From contig NZ_SLVY01000003.1 of assembly GCF_004345605.1 (NCBI RefSeq), positions 124,001 through 188,000 on the forward strand: 64,000 nt of DNA, read 5' to 3'. The stretch is from Rhodococcus sp. SMB37 (GTDB lineage Bacteria > Actinomycetota > Actinomycetes > Mycobacteriales > Mycobacteriaceae). The notes under the pieces were generated by a model. It saw only the letters and a list, made by a program, of their open reading frames with translations, had not been told where the DNA came from and did not search any database. The translations under genes and the position numbers were made by a program. Shown here piece after piece: positions 34,635 through 43,509 of this stretch. How positions within the stretch are numbered: the stretch's first letter is position 1; each line of letters begins with the position of its first letter.

Positions 34635-35861
34635 ATGGCAGACTTCAGTCGACGAAAGATCCTGCAGGCGGGTGGGGCGCTGAGTGCGCTCAGCGCGATC
34701 GCCCTCGCGTCGCCCGCCAACGCACAGCCCTGGAGGTGGTCGCCGGCGGGCTCGATTCCGGGCACCGGCAGCGGCGCAGACCCGAGAACCGTCTGGGACA
34801 CCGAAGCCGACCCGCTGGTCGCGTCGCTTCTCGACCGCGGCGACGTACCCAGGGTCAACCAACTTCTCCGGACGTGGACGAAGAACGGGCAGCCGCTGCC
34901 CGATGGACTCCCGCCCGACCTGAAGGACTTCATGGAACGCCACCGGCAGCTGCCGGAGTGGGCAGATCGGAACAAACTCGCCACTGCCGTGCGGTTCAAC
35001 GAGAAGCGAGGTCTCTATCTCGGTGTGCTGTACGGTTTCGCCAGCGGCATGATGAGCACCGTCATCCCGAAAGAAGCCCTCGCCGTGTACTACTCGAAGG
35101 GCGGCGCCAACATGAAGCGCCGCATCTCGAAGACTGCGAAACTGGGCTACGACATCGGTTCGCGCAACGCATATCTCGACGACGGTGAAATGATCGTGAC
35201 GGGTCTGAAGACCCGGCTGGTACACGCCGGTGTACGACACCTGCTCCCGCAGTCACCACATTGGGATCAGGCTGCGCCGGAGAACATCCCGATCAGCCAG
35301 CACGACATGATGGTCACCTGGCACAGCCTGCCCACCACCGTCATGCGCACACTGAAGCAGTGGAAGGTGCCCATCCCTGCCGACGAGTCCGAGGGTTTCC
35401 TCCACTCCTGGCAGATCAGCGCGCACATGCTCGGGATCGAAGACCAGTACATCCCCGCGACGTGGGACGATGCCGACGCCCAAGCCCGAGAATCGCTGGA
35501 TCCGGTTCTTGCTCCCACCACCGAGGGACTCAAACTTGCAGACATGCTCCTCGATCTCGGTGCAGGGCTCGATCTCACGCTTCTCAGCCGGCCCATCCTG
35601 GGCGCCCTCACGCGTTTCATGCTCGGCGACGAGATCGCCAACTGGCTGAACATCCCCCGGGAATTGTTGTGGGACAACCTGCTCAATGTGGCGTGGGGGC
35701 CTTTCATTGCGGTGCGGGAAGGATTGCTTCCCCTGCCGCTGGCACCGGAAGCGTACTGGACGTTCGACGAACTGCTCCGCCAGTTCGTTCTGCTCTACAT
35801 GTCCGAACTACAGACGATCAGCATCGAGATCCCGGAGTTCAACAACCCGAACTACCCCTGA
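34635..35861 (+). CDS. lcp: Latex-clearing protein (Lcp) rubber oxygenase
   Basis: A 408-residue secreted protein with a twin-arginine signal (FSRRKILQAGGALSALSAIALASPANA). The mature part is the Lcp/DUF2236 (MpaB-like) haem b fold. Lcp landmarks are visible: KTRLVHAGVRHLLPQSPHW at ~192-210 (the R-x-x-K-T active-site neighbourhood) and VTWHSLPTTVMRTL at ~226-240, whose histidine corresponds to the axial haem ligand. Lcp cleaves cis-polyisoprene with O2 to oligo-isoprenoid aldehyde/ketones outside the cell. Length fits the family (about 400). The divergent TetR gene supports the assignment. Confidence 0.88.
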   Translation: MADFSRRKILQAGGALSALSAIALASPANAQPWRWSPAGSIPGTGSGADPRTVWDTEADPLVASLLDRGDVPRVNQLLRTWTKNGQPLPDGLPPDLKDFMERHRQLPEWADRNKLATAVRFNEKRGLYLGVLYGFASGMMSTVIPKEALAVYYSKGGANMKRRISKTAKLGYDIGSRNAYLDDGEMIVTGLKTRLVHAGVRHLLPQSPHWDQAAPENIPISQHDMMVTWHSLPTTVMRTLKQWKVPIPADESEGFLHSWQISAHMLGIEDQYIPATWDDADAQARESLDPVLAPTTEGLKLADMLLDLGAGLDLTLLSRPILGALTRFMLGDEIANWLNIPRELLWDNLLNVAWGPFIAVREGLLPLPLAPEAYWTFDELLRQFVLLYMSELQTISIEIPEFNNPNYP

Positions 35862-35989
35862 CCGATTCCCGAGCATCACTCGGAGGTGTGCACGAACTTC
35901 CCCCCACGTCCACAGCTTTCCACTGGTTCGAAACCCGTGGAATGCCGTGCGTGGGGAGGAAAGTTCAGCCCAGCAGGGATGATGGACGC

Positions 35990-37111
35990 ATGCCTTTTGC
36001 TGATGAGCTCATCGGGCCACACGTCGCCGAACAGCTGACGACGTCGATCCAGGACGCCGCACCTGAACAGCCGTTACGGGAGCTTCCGCGCGCCGCCCAC
36101 GAACTCGACGGATTGTCCCTGCGCGAGCGCGCCGATCTTCTGCGCGACGCACTGCTGGCGGACGTCCCCGGAGACTATGCCACCCTCGCCGCAGTCGTCC
36201 GCGGCGCCTACCACCACACGCCGGATTTCGGTGGATGGTTGCTCTGGCCGGTCACCAGCGCTGTCGCCACCAGGGCCGTACACGACAACAGCGACGCGGC
36301 ATTCAGCGATGCAATGGCGCTACTGGCGGAGTTGACCGGCCGCCTGACCTCCGAATTCGCCATCCGGACACTGCTACGTCACGACCTCGACCGAGCACTC
36401 ATCATCGTTGCGGAGTGGACAACGTCGACCGATGAACACGTCAGACGGTTGGCCACCGAAGGGACCCGGCCCTACCTTCCCTGGGCAGTGCGGGTTCCGG
36501 AGATCGTGTCGCGGGGCGGCATCACCGTCCCGATCCTGGACGCCCTCTACCGGGATGACAGTGAGTACGTGCGTCGCTCGGTGGCCAATCACCTGAACGA
36601 CCTCAGCCGCGACGATCCCGATCTCGTCGTCGACACCGCACGCAGGTGGCTCGGCGACCCGACCGACACGACGACGGCGCTCGTTCGTCACGGCTTGCGG
36701 ACGCTCGTCAAACGCGGCAATGTCGGAGCACTTGCCCTGCTCGGCTTCGCGCCGGCATCGGTCGATGTCGACGGTCCTCACATCGTCGCCGCGCGAGTGC
36801 CCTGGAGCGGCACGGTCCAATTCACTGCGGCTCTCCGCAACACGGGTACGGAGCCGGCGCGCCTGGCGATCGACTACGTCATCCATCACCGCAAGGCCAA
36901 CGGCGCCTCGAGCACGAAGGTCTTCAAACTCACCACCCGCGAACTGGACCCCGGGGAGCAATTCACAATCGACAGGGAACACTCTTTCCGGCCGATCACC
37001 ACCCGCCGCTACTACCCCGGCGAGCACGCCGTCGCCCTCCAGATCAACGGCGTCGCGACGGCCCCGGCCCCCTTCGAACTGCTCCCGGAAAACGGGATTT
37101 CCGCACGGTGA
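35990..37111 (+). CDS. DNA alkylation repair protein, AlkC/AlkD-like HEAT-repeat family
   Basis: A 373-residue protein. The first ~240 residues are HEAT-like helices with the sequence pattern of AlkC/AlkD 3-methyladenine glycosylases (AEWTTSTDEHVRRLATEGTRPYLPWAV; DALYRDDSEYVRRSVANHLNDLSRDDPDLVVDTARRW). RRxxxNHxNDxxxDxP is the AlkC-type signature. Residues ~255-373 look like an Ig/beta-sandwich (VPWSGTVQFTAALRNTG...), the extra C-terminal domain seen in the AlkX/AlkC group. It would excise N3/N7-alkylated bases. Start ATG 35990; no obvious operon partner. Confidence 0.78.
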   Translation: MPFADELIGPHVAEQLTTSIQDAAPEQPLRELPRAAHELDGLSLRERADLLRDALLADVPGDYATLAAVVRGAYHHTPDFGGWLLWPVTSAVATRAVHDNSDAAFSDAMALLAELTGRLTSEFAIRTLLRHDLDRALIIVAEWTTSTDEHVRRLATEGTRPYLPWAVRVPEIVSRGGITVPILDALYRDDSEYVRRSVANHLNDLSRDDPDLVVDTARRWLGDPTDTTTALVRHGLRTLVKRGNVGALALLGFAPASVDVDGPHIVAARVPWSGTVQFTAALRNTGTEPARLAIDYVIHHRKANGASSTKVFKLTTRELDPGEQFTIDREHSFRPITTRRYYPGEHAVALQINGVATAPAPFELLPENGISAR

Positions 37112-37169
37112 GCGATGCTGCCGAGGTCAGCCCGCGAGCACATCACAGCGTTCACGACACCTCCGTCGT

Positions 37170-38048
37170 TCAACGAGGATTGGGGCCTTCCACCAGGGGC
37201 AGCGACTCGTCGGCGGTCCACGCGTTCAGAGACCCGTCGTACACCGCAACGTCGGAACGCCCCGCCACCGCAAGCGCATGTGCAAGACCTGCTGCGGCGA
37301 TCCCGCCACCGCAGTACGTCACCGGGTGCACCTTCGGATCGAGAACACCCGCCTTCTCGAACACTGCACGCAACTCGTCGGTCGGCTTCAGACGTCCGGT
37401 CGCCGGATCGACGAGATCGCCGAACGGGATGTTGATGCTGCCCGGAATGTGGCCGCGACGAGGGTACGACGGGCTCTCGCCCCGATAGGTCGCGGGGTCG
37501 AGGGCATTGATGATGAGTGTGTTCTCGTCGTCGAGAGCACCCGCGACCTCATCGGTGGAACGCACCAACTCGGGACGGCGGTTCGTCGTCAGGGTCGTCG
37601 CATGCGGGATCACCTGTTCATCCGACACCGGGAACCCTGCCGCCTGCCAGGCGGGCAGTCCACCGTCGAGGACAGCGACGTCGTCGAAACCTTCGAATCT
37701 CAACTGCCACCACAGGCGCGCCGCCCAGACTCCGGACGACTGGTCGTACACCACGACCCGACGCCCCTGTCCGATCCCCACCGCACCCGCGGCTGCCGCG
37801 AAGCGTTCGGAGGACGCTGCGGTGAACGGCAGCGGAGCCAGGTGCTCCGAGAAGTCCGTGAACAGGTCCGCGTACACCGCACCCGGGATGTGGGCTTCGA
37901 GGTACGTCGCGAGACCGGGCTCGATGTGCACGGACCCGTCCGGCGGCATGGTCAGGTGGGTGGTCGCGTCGACGACGACCAGGTCTTCGTCACCGACCTG
38001 TTCGTACAACCACTCCGGGGAGACGGTGTGCGGCTTGTGTTCGCTCAT
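37170..38048 (-). CDS. sseA: Thiosulfate/3-mercaptopyruvate sulfurtransferase
   Basis: A 292-residue two-domain rhodanese. Domain 1 includes YLEAHIPGAVYADLF and VVVYDQSSGVWAARLWWQLRFEGFDDVAVLDGG; domain 2 includes RRGHIPGSINIPFGDL and the active-site loop YCGGGIAAAG, with catalytic cysteine near 243. CGGGIAA rather than CGSGVTA differs from typical mercaptopyruvate enzymes, and the loop decides specificity, so the donor is uncertain. Cytosolic; moves sulfane sulfur to cyanide or thiols. Start ATG 38048 with GAGGAGGG upstream, 66 bp after the methyltransferase stop. Confidence 0.88.
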   Translation of the reverse strand: MSEHKPHTVSPEWLYEQVGDEDLVVVDATTHLTMPPDGSVHIEPGLATYLEAHIPGAVYADLFTDFSEHLAPLPFTAASSERFAAAAGAVGIGQGRRVVVYDQSSGVWAARLWWQLRFEGFDDVAVLDGGLPAWQAAGFPVSDEQVIPHATTLTTNRRPELVRSTDEVAGALDDENTLIINALDPATYRGESPSYPRRGHIPGSINIPFGDLVDPATGRLKPTDELRAVFEKAGVLDPKVHPVTYCGGGIAAAGLAHALAVAGRSDVAVYDGSLNAWTADESLPLVEGPNPR

Positions 38049-38114
38049 CGAACCCTCCTCTGCTCTCGGTGTCTGCTCCAGTCGAAGCTTTCTCCAGTAG
38101 AGCACTCTCCGAGC

Positions 38115-38900
38115 TCATGCTCTGACCGCATAGCCCATGTAGGAGATCCCGGTGAACCTCGTTCGTCCGAAGTCGAGCCGGCGACTCATCTCTCCCCACG
38201 GGAGACGGCCTCGCGCAGCCCGCGTCATGTCGAGTAACCGCAGCGGATTCGTCGACCGCGGGCCGAGACCCACGATGTCGCCGGCCTGCAGGCCGTGGCG
38301 TCCCATGACTTCCACGAGCTCGCCTGGCCTCACGCACATCGACCAATCGTGGATGGCGGTGTCGAACAGCCGGGTCCACCGCCATTCCTGCATCATCTTG
38401 ATCGCGACGAGTTTGCTGGTCGTGGTCCGGTTGATTGTGTCGAACAGGAATAGTCCTCCGGGTTTGAGGGCCCGTGCGATCTCATCGATCACCGCATCCA
38501 GGTCGGTCACGTGCTCGAGCACATCACAGCAGTACACGACGTCGAATTCGGTGCCGCGCACCGGTAGCTTCTCACCGATGCCGAGCAGGTATTCGATCTC
38601 GAGTTCGCCCTCGGCCGCGTGGGCGCGTGCCGTGGCCAGCGATACCGCCGACGGGTCGACGCCCACTACACAGAATCCGACCTTCGCGAACTCTTCCGCC
38701 AGGAATCCACCACCCGATCCGACATCGAGCGCACGCATCCCCGCGTACTCGCGGCCTACCCGATCTGTGAGCACCTCCCGGAAGTACGCGAACCGACCCG
38801 GCGTCAGGCTTCCGTGCAGCAAGTTGAGCGGATTGTCTTCGTCCCACCACGTGGCGCCCACTCGGTTGTACACATCGTTGTCGATGGGCACGGGAGTCAC
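38115..38900 (-). CDS. UbiG-like class I SAM-dependent methyltransferase
   Basis: A 261-residue methyltransferase. SAM-binding motif I is ALDVGSGGGFLAEEFA, followed by GVDPSAVSLATARAHA and FDVVYCCDVLEHVTDLDAVIDEIARALKPGGLFLFDTINRT, which match the UbiG O-methyltransferase group. VYNRVGATWWDEDNPLNLLHGSLTPGRFAYF is the UbiG-type N-terminus. Actinobacteria use menaquinone, so the substrate is not ubiquinone and is unknown. GTG 38900 was chosen because the homologous region starts there and GAGG lies 12-9 bases upstream; a start at 38972 is possible. Confidence 0.85.
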   Translation of the reverse strand: MTPVPIDNDVYNRVGATWWDEDNPLNLLHGSLTPGRFAYFREVLTDRVGREYAGMRALDVGSGGGFLAEEFAKVGFCVVGVDPSAVSLATARAHAAEGELEIEYLLGIGEKLPVRGTEFDVVYCCDVLEHVTDLDAVIDEIARALKPGGLFLFDTINRTTTSKLVAIKMMQEWRWTRLFDTAIHDWSMCVRPGELVEVMGRHGLQAGDIVGLGPRSTNPLRLLDMTRAARGRLPWGEMSRRLDFGRTRFTGISYMGYAVRA

Positions 38901-39044
38901 CTGCGCATCCTCGAGAAGGTCGTCTCCTGGACCTGTCCCTGCCAAGCTACCTCCCGGTGCCGGGATTCCCACCGGTTCTGCACCGACGGGAGCCCTGACA
39001 AATTAAGGAAACTGCAGGTCGGTGCTCCACTTCCCACAGTGTGG

Positions 39045-39608
39045 TTACGTGGTGTGATCGTGAAGGTGCGGAACGTACACCAATTGCTGGGTGCGCCCGT
39101 CGAAGGTTCGTGCCTCGATGAGTTCGAGATCGAAGTCCGCGGCGCCGGCCCAGATCGGATCGAGCCCGCTCGCGCCGGTGATCACCGGGAAGACGACGAC
39201 CTCGATTCGGTCGACGAGACCAGCAGCCATGAGCGCACGATTCATCGTCATGCTTCCGTGCGAGCGCAACGGCAGGTCGGATTCGGCCTTCAAACGAGGG
39301 ACCGCGGTGAGTGCATCCTCAGCGATGAGGGTTGTGTTCGGCCACTTCAGAGGCCCTTCGAGCGTGGTCGAGAGAACGACCTTCTGCATCGCATAGAGCC
39401 AGTCGAAGCTCGGATCGTCGATCATTTCCGACAGCTTCGACCACGTCCGGTAGGTCGTCGCGCCGAGCACGAGGATCTTGTCCGGTGAGAAGACCTTCTC
39501 GCGATCCGCGACCAGTTCGGGGCCTTCTTTGCCCCAGTAACCGGGCCAGACTTCCGACGATCCGTATCCGTCGAGTGTGGAGAACACATCGAATGTGTAG
39601 GTAGCCAT
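39045..39608 (-). CDS. Dihydrofolate reductase / RibD C-terminal-family protein
   Basis: A 187-residue protein of the RibD C-terminal (bacterial bifunctional deaminase-reductase) superfamily. The start MATYTFDVFSTLDGYGS, the NADPH-site region ILVLGATTYRTWSKL and the end SGLDPIWAGAADFDLELIEARTFDGRTQQLVYVPH are typical of the actinobacterial stand-alone group. The G-S-M-T-M segment (residues ~118-122) corresponds to the usual GSG[A/P] nucleotide loop. An NADPH-dependent reductase of unknown substrate. Start ATG 39608 with GGAGG upstream. Confidence 0.85.
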   Translation of the reverse strand: MATYTFDVFSTLDGYGSSEVWPGYWGKEGPELVADREKVFSPDKILVLGATTYRTWSKLSEMIDDPSFDWLYAMQKVVLSTTLEGPLKWPNTTLIAEDALTAVPRLKAESDLPLRSHGSMTMNRALMAAGLVDRIEVVVFPVITGASGLDPIWAGAADFDLELIEARTFDGRTQQLVYVPHLHDHTT

Positions 39609-39694
39609 ATCGGTCACGCCTCCGCCCAGGAGATCGATACGTTGAACAGCTCCGTTCACATTGTGACACCACGGACTCCTCGGTAGCCCGCGGA

Positions 39695-40153
39695 TCAGTT
39701 CAGATAAACGACGTCGTCGTCACCGCCGACGCAGGTGACCACGGGGCTACCCGAGCATTTCATGGTCTGGGTCCGGCCCATCGCCGGGTTGCGCGCATCG
39801 ACCGTCACCAGCCCGTACCGCATGGGCTGCTTCAGATAGGAACCTCGCACCTCTTCGGCGAATTCACAGGACGTGGCCGGGCTTGCGACCGCGGAACTCG
39901 TCACGTCCGGGCTGCCGAATGTACTGGGGCACGACGTCGCATCCTCCGGCACACGCTTCAGACCCTCCAGTCCCGCGACAGGAACGCGGTCGGTGGTTTC
40001 GGATACCGCGACGGCGGCGGTCGACGTCGCCGTCGTCGCTTCGCTGTCGTTGTCGAGCTGCGGCCAGATCAGAAAGAGTCCGATTGCGGCGAGTCCGACG
40101 AAGACGACTGCCGCAGCAATCAACGGCATCGTGGAATTCGAGTTCTTCTCCAT
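39695..40153 (-). CDS. Membrane-anchored secreted protein of unknown function
   Basis: A 152-residue protein: short positive N-terminus, one membrane helix (residues ~9-30, MPLIAAAVVFVGLAAIGLFLIW), an Ala/Thr-rich linker, and an extracytoplasmic domain of ~95 residues with four cysteines that could form two disulfides (SCPSTF, TSCEF, KCSG and VTCVG). The layout resembles small exported actinobacterial proteins; no family recognised. RBS GAGAAG before ATG 40153. Confidence 0.65.
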   Translation of the reverse strand: MEKNSNSTMPLIAAAVVFVGLAAIGLFLIWPQLDNDSEATTATSTAAVAVSETTDRVPVAGLEGLKRVPEDATSCPSTFGSPDVTSSAVASPATSCEFAEEVRGSYLKQPMRYGLVTVDARNPAMGRTQTMKCSGSPVVTCVGGDDDVVYLN

Positions 40154-40362
40154 TTACTTCTCGGGCCTTTCACACCACCGACCTGCACATACAAGCCGTC
40201 GAGCTCATTACGGCAAGCACCGCACAAGGTCAGCCGACGTAGCCGACAGTCTGTACGTTGCACGGTTCGGACGGCTGACGGTGTCCATCGTTCGAACTAC
40301 ATGAGCATGGATCGCCACACATTCGGGCCGATTCCGTGGTGGTGATCACCAGGCTCGCCGGG

Positions 40363-40794
40363 TCACGCGTGAGGGTCGGTGATCTCACGGAGCAGGGTGA
40401 GCGAATCCCGCAGCTCGCGCATGCGGGGACCGCCGAGGTGTTTCGTCCACTCTTCATCGATCCGCGCCTCTTCAGCGCGCGCAACCGCGATCACCTCCGC
40501 GCCACGCGGCGACATGCGGACGAGGCGGGCGCGAGCGTCGCTAGGGTCGACGACACGTTCGACATACCCCGCCCTTTCCAGCTGGTCGACGAGGTGCGTT
40601 GCAGTCTGCTTCGACACCAGGGCTTGCTCGGCGAGCTCGGAGAGCCGTGTCCCATCGGGGCCGATGCGCGCCGCGATGCGAGCCTGGGCCAGGGTGATCC
40701 CCGCAAACCCGGCATTGCGAACGGCGTCGAACACGCGCCTCTCTGCACTGCGGTGTGCGGTGAACATCAAGACGGCGATGTGCGGTTCGTCCAC
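40363..40794 (-). CDS. MarR-family regulator
   Basis: A 143-residue MarR protein with the winged helix LAQARIAARIGPDGTRLSELAEQALVSKQTATHLVDQLERAGYVERVVDPSDARARLVRMSPRG; DxRARLVxxxxxG is the wing hallmark. GTG 40794 has GGGAGGG 12-6 bases upstream. A 36-bp perfect palindrome, 23 bp upstream in the gap to the divergent gene, is the probable operator, so it likely represses itself and the gene at 40875. Confidence 0.9.
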   Translation of the reverse strand: MDEPHIAVLMFTAHRSAERRVFDAVRNAGFAGITLAQARIAARIGPDGTRLSELAEQALVSKQTATHLVDQLERAGYVERVVDPSDARARLVRMSPRGAEVIAVARAEEARIDEEWTKHLGGPRMRELRDSLTLLREITDPHA

Positions 40795-40817
40795 GACGAC
40801 CCTCCCCTTGCCATTGA

Positions 40818-40853
40818 TTCGAAGTTGGGACTAATATTAGTCCCAACTTCGAA
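40818..40853. promoter_or_regulatory. 36-bp perfect palindrome, probable MarR operator
   Basis: Each half-site is TTCGAAGTTGGGACTAAT and its exact reverse complement follows with no spacer. It is centred between the divergent starts (40794 and 40875), and its AT-rich core (TAATATTA) resembles a -10 element, so bound protein would cover both promoters. Confidence 0.85.
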
Positions 40854-40874
40854 CTGATATTACCGGGATCGACC

Positions 40875-41549
40875 ATGAACATCGACGACGTCTGGGTAGC
40901 GATCGACGACCACCGCACCCGTACCGCTGATCTACTCGAGATGCTCCGCGACGAGGAGTGGCAACAGAATTCACTGTGCGACGGATGGACGGTGCGCGAC
41001 GTTGCGGCGCATCTGACGTTGCAGCAGATCGACGTTCGCCAAGCGATCACCATGCTTCCCTTCGTGCTCCGACACCCGGGGGGCATGAACGCGGTGATCC
41101 ACTATTCCGCGAAACGGAAAGCAGCAACACCGACCGACCGACTTGTCCGCGAGATTCGCGCGATGATCGGATCCCGGAAGCACAACATCGGACTCACTCC
41201 CCGCGAACCTCTCATCGACATCCTCGTCCACGGACAGGACATCGCGATTCCACTCGGCCGAACGCTGCGAATATCACCCGAGGCCGCCGCTGAAGCCGCG
41301 ACCTACGTCCTGTCCTATGGCAAAGGTTGGAAGTCGAGGGTATTCCAGCAAAGCCGATTCAGCGGATCGCACCTGCGCGCGACCGACGTCGACTGGTCGA
41401 CGGGCACCGGGCCGGAGATCCGCGCCCCGATGGCGACCCTGCTCCTGATTCTGGCCGGCCGAGACATCGGCCTCGGTCAACTCTCCGGCGACGGGCTCGC
41501 AGCAATTCCCCAGGCGACCTCGAATCCGCCACAGACACCCCCTGAGTGA
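40875..41549 (+). CDS. Maleylpyruvate isomerase / TIGR03083-family protein, MarR-controlled
   Basis: A 224-residue protein with the family signature SLCDGWTVRDVAAHLTL near residue 35 and the second metal-site region LIDILVHGQDIAIPLGR near 120 (H-x-Q-D-I-x-x-P-L). DinB-like fold, probable mycothiol-linked transferase or isomerase. Divergent from the MarR gene and sharing its operator, so it may detoxify the MarR ligand. Start ATG 40875. Confidence 0.85.
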   Translation: MNIDDVWVAIDDHRTRTADLLEMLRDEEWQQNSLCDGWTVRDVAAHLTLQQIDVRQAITMLPFVLRHPGGMNAVIHYSAKRKAATPTDRLVREIRAMIGSRKHNIGLTPREPLIDILVHGQDIAIPLGRTLRISPEAAAEAATYVLSYGKGWKSRVFQQSRFSGSHLRATDVDWSTGTGPEIRAPMATLLLILAGRDIGLGQLSGDGLAAIPQATSNPPQTPPE

Positions 41550-41552
41550 GTT

Positions 41553-42350
41553 TCACACCAGATCACGCCGCAGCGGAGCCACGATCGCCGCCGCCGAGGC
41601 CACGGCCGCGTACGTCACCAGAACGAGCGCGCCGAGCATCGGGGTCAGCAAAGTCGTGGCCCCCAACGACATCTCCCCCGACACCGTGTCGCTGAGGAAC
41701 GTGAAGTCCGTCAACGCCGCCGTCGCCCCTCCCGGCATGAACGGGTAGAGCGTGTTCAAGCCGGGCAGGATCATGAGCACGGGTTCGAGGAAGTAGAAGT
41801 ATCCGAGCACAATCCCGACAGCGACGAGTTGACTGCGCACGAGCGCGCCGATCCCGACACCCAGCAACGTGTAGATCGCCGCAGCCAGGGCCACGCGGGA
41901 GAGAATCGTCGCAAGGTCGCCCGCCGACGCACCGAGCTCGATTCCCCTCACAGCCGTGACAGACCACAGAGCAAGCGCCGACGACAACGCCATCAACAGT
42001 CCGTAGAAGAGACCGAAGACGCTGTAGACGAACAGTTTTGCCCCGAGCACTGCACCTCGCCGCGGTACCGCGAGGAACGTCGTGCCGATCGTCTTGTGGC
42101 GGTACTCGCCCGTGACTGCAATCGTCCCGAACAGCGCGGGCACGAACAGCAACAGACCGGTGAGTCCCACGGCGATCGCGACGCCCTGCGGCGTATCGAG
42201 GCCGGGCATCGGCGGCGACGCGTTCTCCGGTCCGACCAGGCCGAGAACGCCGGTGAGTCCGGCACCGGACAGCACTGCCGCGACGATCGCCCACACGGGC
42301 AGGCGCGTGGAGAACAGTCGGATGAATTCACCACGGACTGCGTTCTTCAT
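41553..42350 (-). CDS. ABC-2-type transporter permease
   Basis: A 265-residue membrane protein with about six helices. The N-terminus MKNAVRGEFIRLFSTRLPVWAIVAAVLSG, the internal VTGEYRHKTIGTTFLAVPRR and LVRSQLVAVGIVLGYFYFLEPVL are typical of ABC-2 permeases next to CcmA-type ATPases (T-G-E-Y-R-x-x-T is a common signature). ATG 42350 overlaps the ATPase stop. Probably an exporter; substrate unknown. Confidence 0.85.
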   Translation of the reverse strand: MKNAVRGEFIRLFSTRLPVWAIVAAVLSGAGLTGVLGLVGPENASPPMPGLDTPQGVAIAVGLTGLLLFVPALFGTIAVTGEYRHKTIGTTFLAVPRRGAVLGAKLFVYSVFGLFYGLLMALSSALALWSVTAVRGIELGASAGDLATILSRVALAAAIYTLLGVGIGALVRSQLVAVGIVLGYFYFLEPVLMILPGLNTLYPFMPGGATAALTDFTFLSDTVSGEMSLGATTLLTPMLGALVLVTYAAVASAAAIVAPLRRDLV

Positions 42351-43066
42351 TTCACACCTACACGGGTCGTGAGACTGAGGAAGGCCTCTTCGAGGGTGTT
42401 CCCGGTGGCGACGAGTTCGGAGAGTTCGCCCGTCCAAGCGATGCGTCCGCGGTCCAGGAGCACCACGTCGTCGATCGTGTTCTGCAGTTCGGAGAGCGCG
42501 TGACTGGAGATCAACACCGTTCCGCCACTCGCCGCGAACTCGCGAAGAAAGCTGCGCAGCCACACGATTCCCGAGGGATCGAGCCCATTCGACGGTTCGT
42601 CGAGGACCAACGTCTCGGGGTTGCCGAGAAGCGCGGTGGCCAGGGCGAGGCGCTGTCGCATCCCCGTCGAGTAGCCGCCGACGCGACGGTCGGCGAACCG
42701 GTCGAGTTCTACCAGTTCGATCACCTTGCCGACTCGTTCCGGCGGGTGACCGCCGAGCGCACAGCAGGTGCGCAGGTGCGCGCGGGCCGTGGTCGCGGGG
42801 TGCGCCGCTGCGATGTCGAGAACAGCACCGACCGTGCCGGCAGGAAACGCCAGACCCCTGTACGGAACCCCGTCGAACAGGGCAGTGCCCGCATCGGGTC
42901 TGATCAGACCGAGGAGCATACGTAGGGTTGTGGATTTGCCGGCGCCGTTGGGGCCGAGGAATCCTGTCACGCGGCCGGGACCGGCAGTGAAAGTCGCGCC
43001 GACAACAGCATCGAGCGCGCCGAACCGTTTGGTGAGGTTCTCGACGTGGATGGCGACGCCGGTCAT
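42347..43066 (-). CDS. ABC transporter ATP-binding protein (CcmA/DrrA-type)
   Basis: A 239-residue ATPase with Walker A LGPNGAGKST, signature YSTGMRQR, Walker B LVLDEPSNGLDPSG and H-loop ISSHALSEL. The T-G-M-R-Q-R signature and N-G-L-D-P motif are typical of export ATPases paired with ABC-2 permeases. Overlaps both neighbours by 4 bp (43063-43066 and 42347-42350), forming a tight three-gene operon. Confidence 0.92.
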   Translation of the reverse strand: MTGVAIHVENLTKRFGALDAVVGATFTAGPGRVTGFLGPNGAGKSTTLRMLLGLIRPDAGTALFDGVPYRGLAFPAGTVGAVLDIAAAHPATTARAHLRTCCALGGHPPERVGKVIELVELDRFADRRVGGYSTGMRQRLALATALLGNPETLVLDEPSNGLDPSGIVWLRSFLREFAASGGTVLISSHALSELQNTIDDVVLLDRGRIAWTGELSELVATGNTLEEAFLSLTTRVGVK

Positions 43067-43428
43067 GACTGCTGTACCTGCTGGAGCACCCCGCCGATGT
43101 CGTTCGCGTTCGAGGCGCTGATGAGCAGCTCGTCGAATTCATCGCCAGCCGTCTGCCCTCGAAGCACGATGCGCAGCAACGGTTCTCCTCGTCTCATGAC
43201 GACGAGACGTGTGATGCCACGAGGATGCGTGAATGTGCCGACCTTGAGGAACTTCGAGATGACGAGGCCATTTCGAAAGCCGAGTATCTCGGATGTCCAT
43301 CCCGGTAGCACATCGACGCGGGCGATCGAAGACCGAGGAATCACCAACTCGGTACGACGGACCAGCAGAGCTTCCCACCAGGTGAAGGTCACGTTCAGAT
43401 CAGTTTCACTGCGCTTCAACTCGGCCAC
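43063..43428 (-). CDS. Small PH-like domain protein encoded with an ABC exporter
   Basis: A 121-residue protein without signal or membrane segment. Alternating beta-strand pattern (VTFTWWEALLVRRTELVIPRSSIARVDVLPG..., VGTFTHPRGITRLVVMRRGEPLLRIVL) suggests a pleckstrin-homology-like barrel of the sort often fused to or paired with ABC exporters. No function recognised. First gene of the operon, overlapping the ATPase start (ATGA). It is divergent from the HTH regulator at 43510, which may control it. Confidence 0.7.
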   Translation of the reverse strand: MAELKRSETDLNVTFTWWEALLVRRTELVIPRSSIARVDVLPGWTSEILGFRNGLVISKFLKVGTFTHPRGITRLVVMRRGEPLLRIVLRGQTAGDEFDELLISASNANDIGGVLQQVQQS

Positions 43429-43466
43429 GGCGTCAGCCCTTCCGTCAGCGGTAGTATCAATTCGAT

Positions 43467-43495
43467 AGTGAGAACATTATCAGAGTGAGAACAAT
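43467..43495. promoter_or_regulatory. Direct-repeat operator candidate between ABC exporter operon and its regulator
   Basis: AGTGAGAACAT (43467-43477) and AGTGAGAACAAT (43484-43495) are near-identical repeats with a 17-bp period. They sit in the 81-bp gap between the divergent genes, just upstream of the regulator start at 43510, and overlap its ribosome-binding region (GGAGGA). Confidence 0.55.
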
Positions 43496-43509
43496 GGAGG
43501 AAGGGGCCC

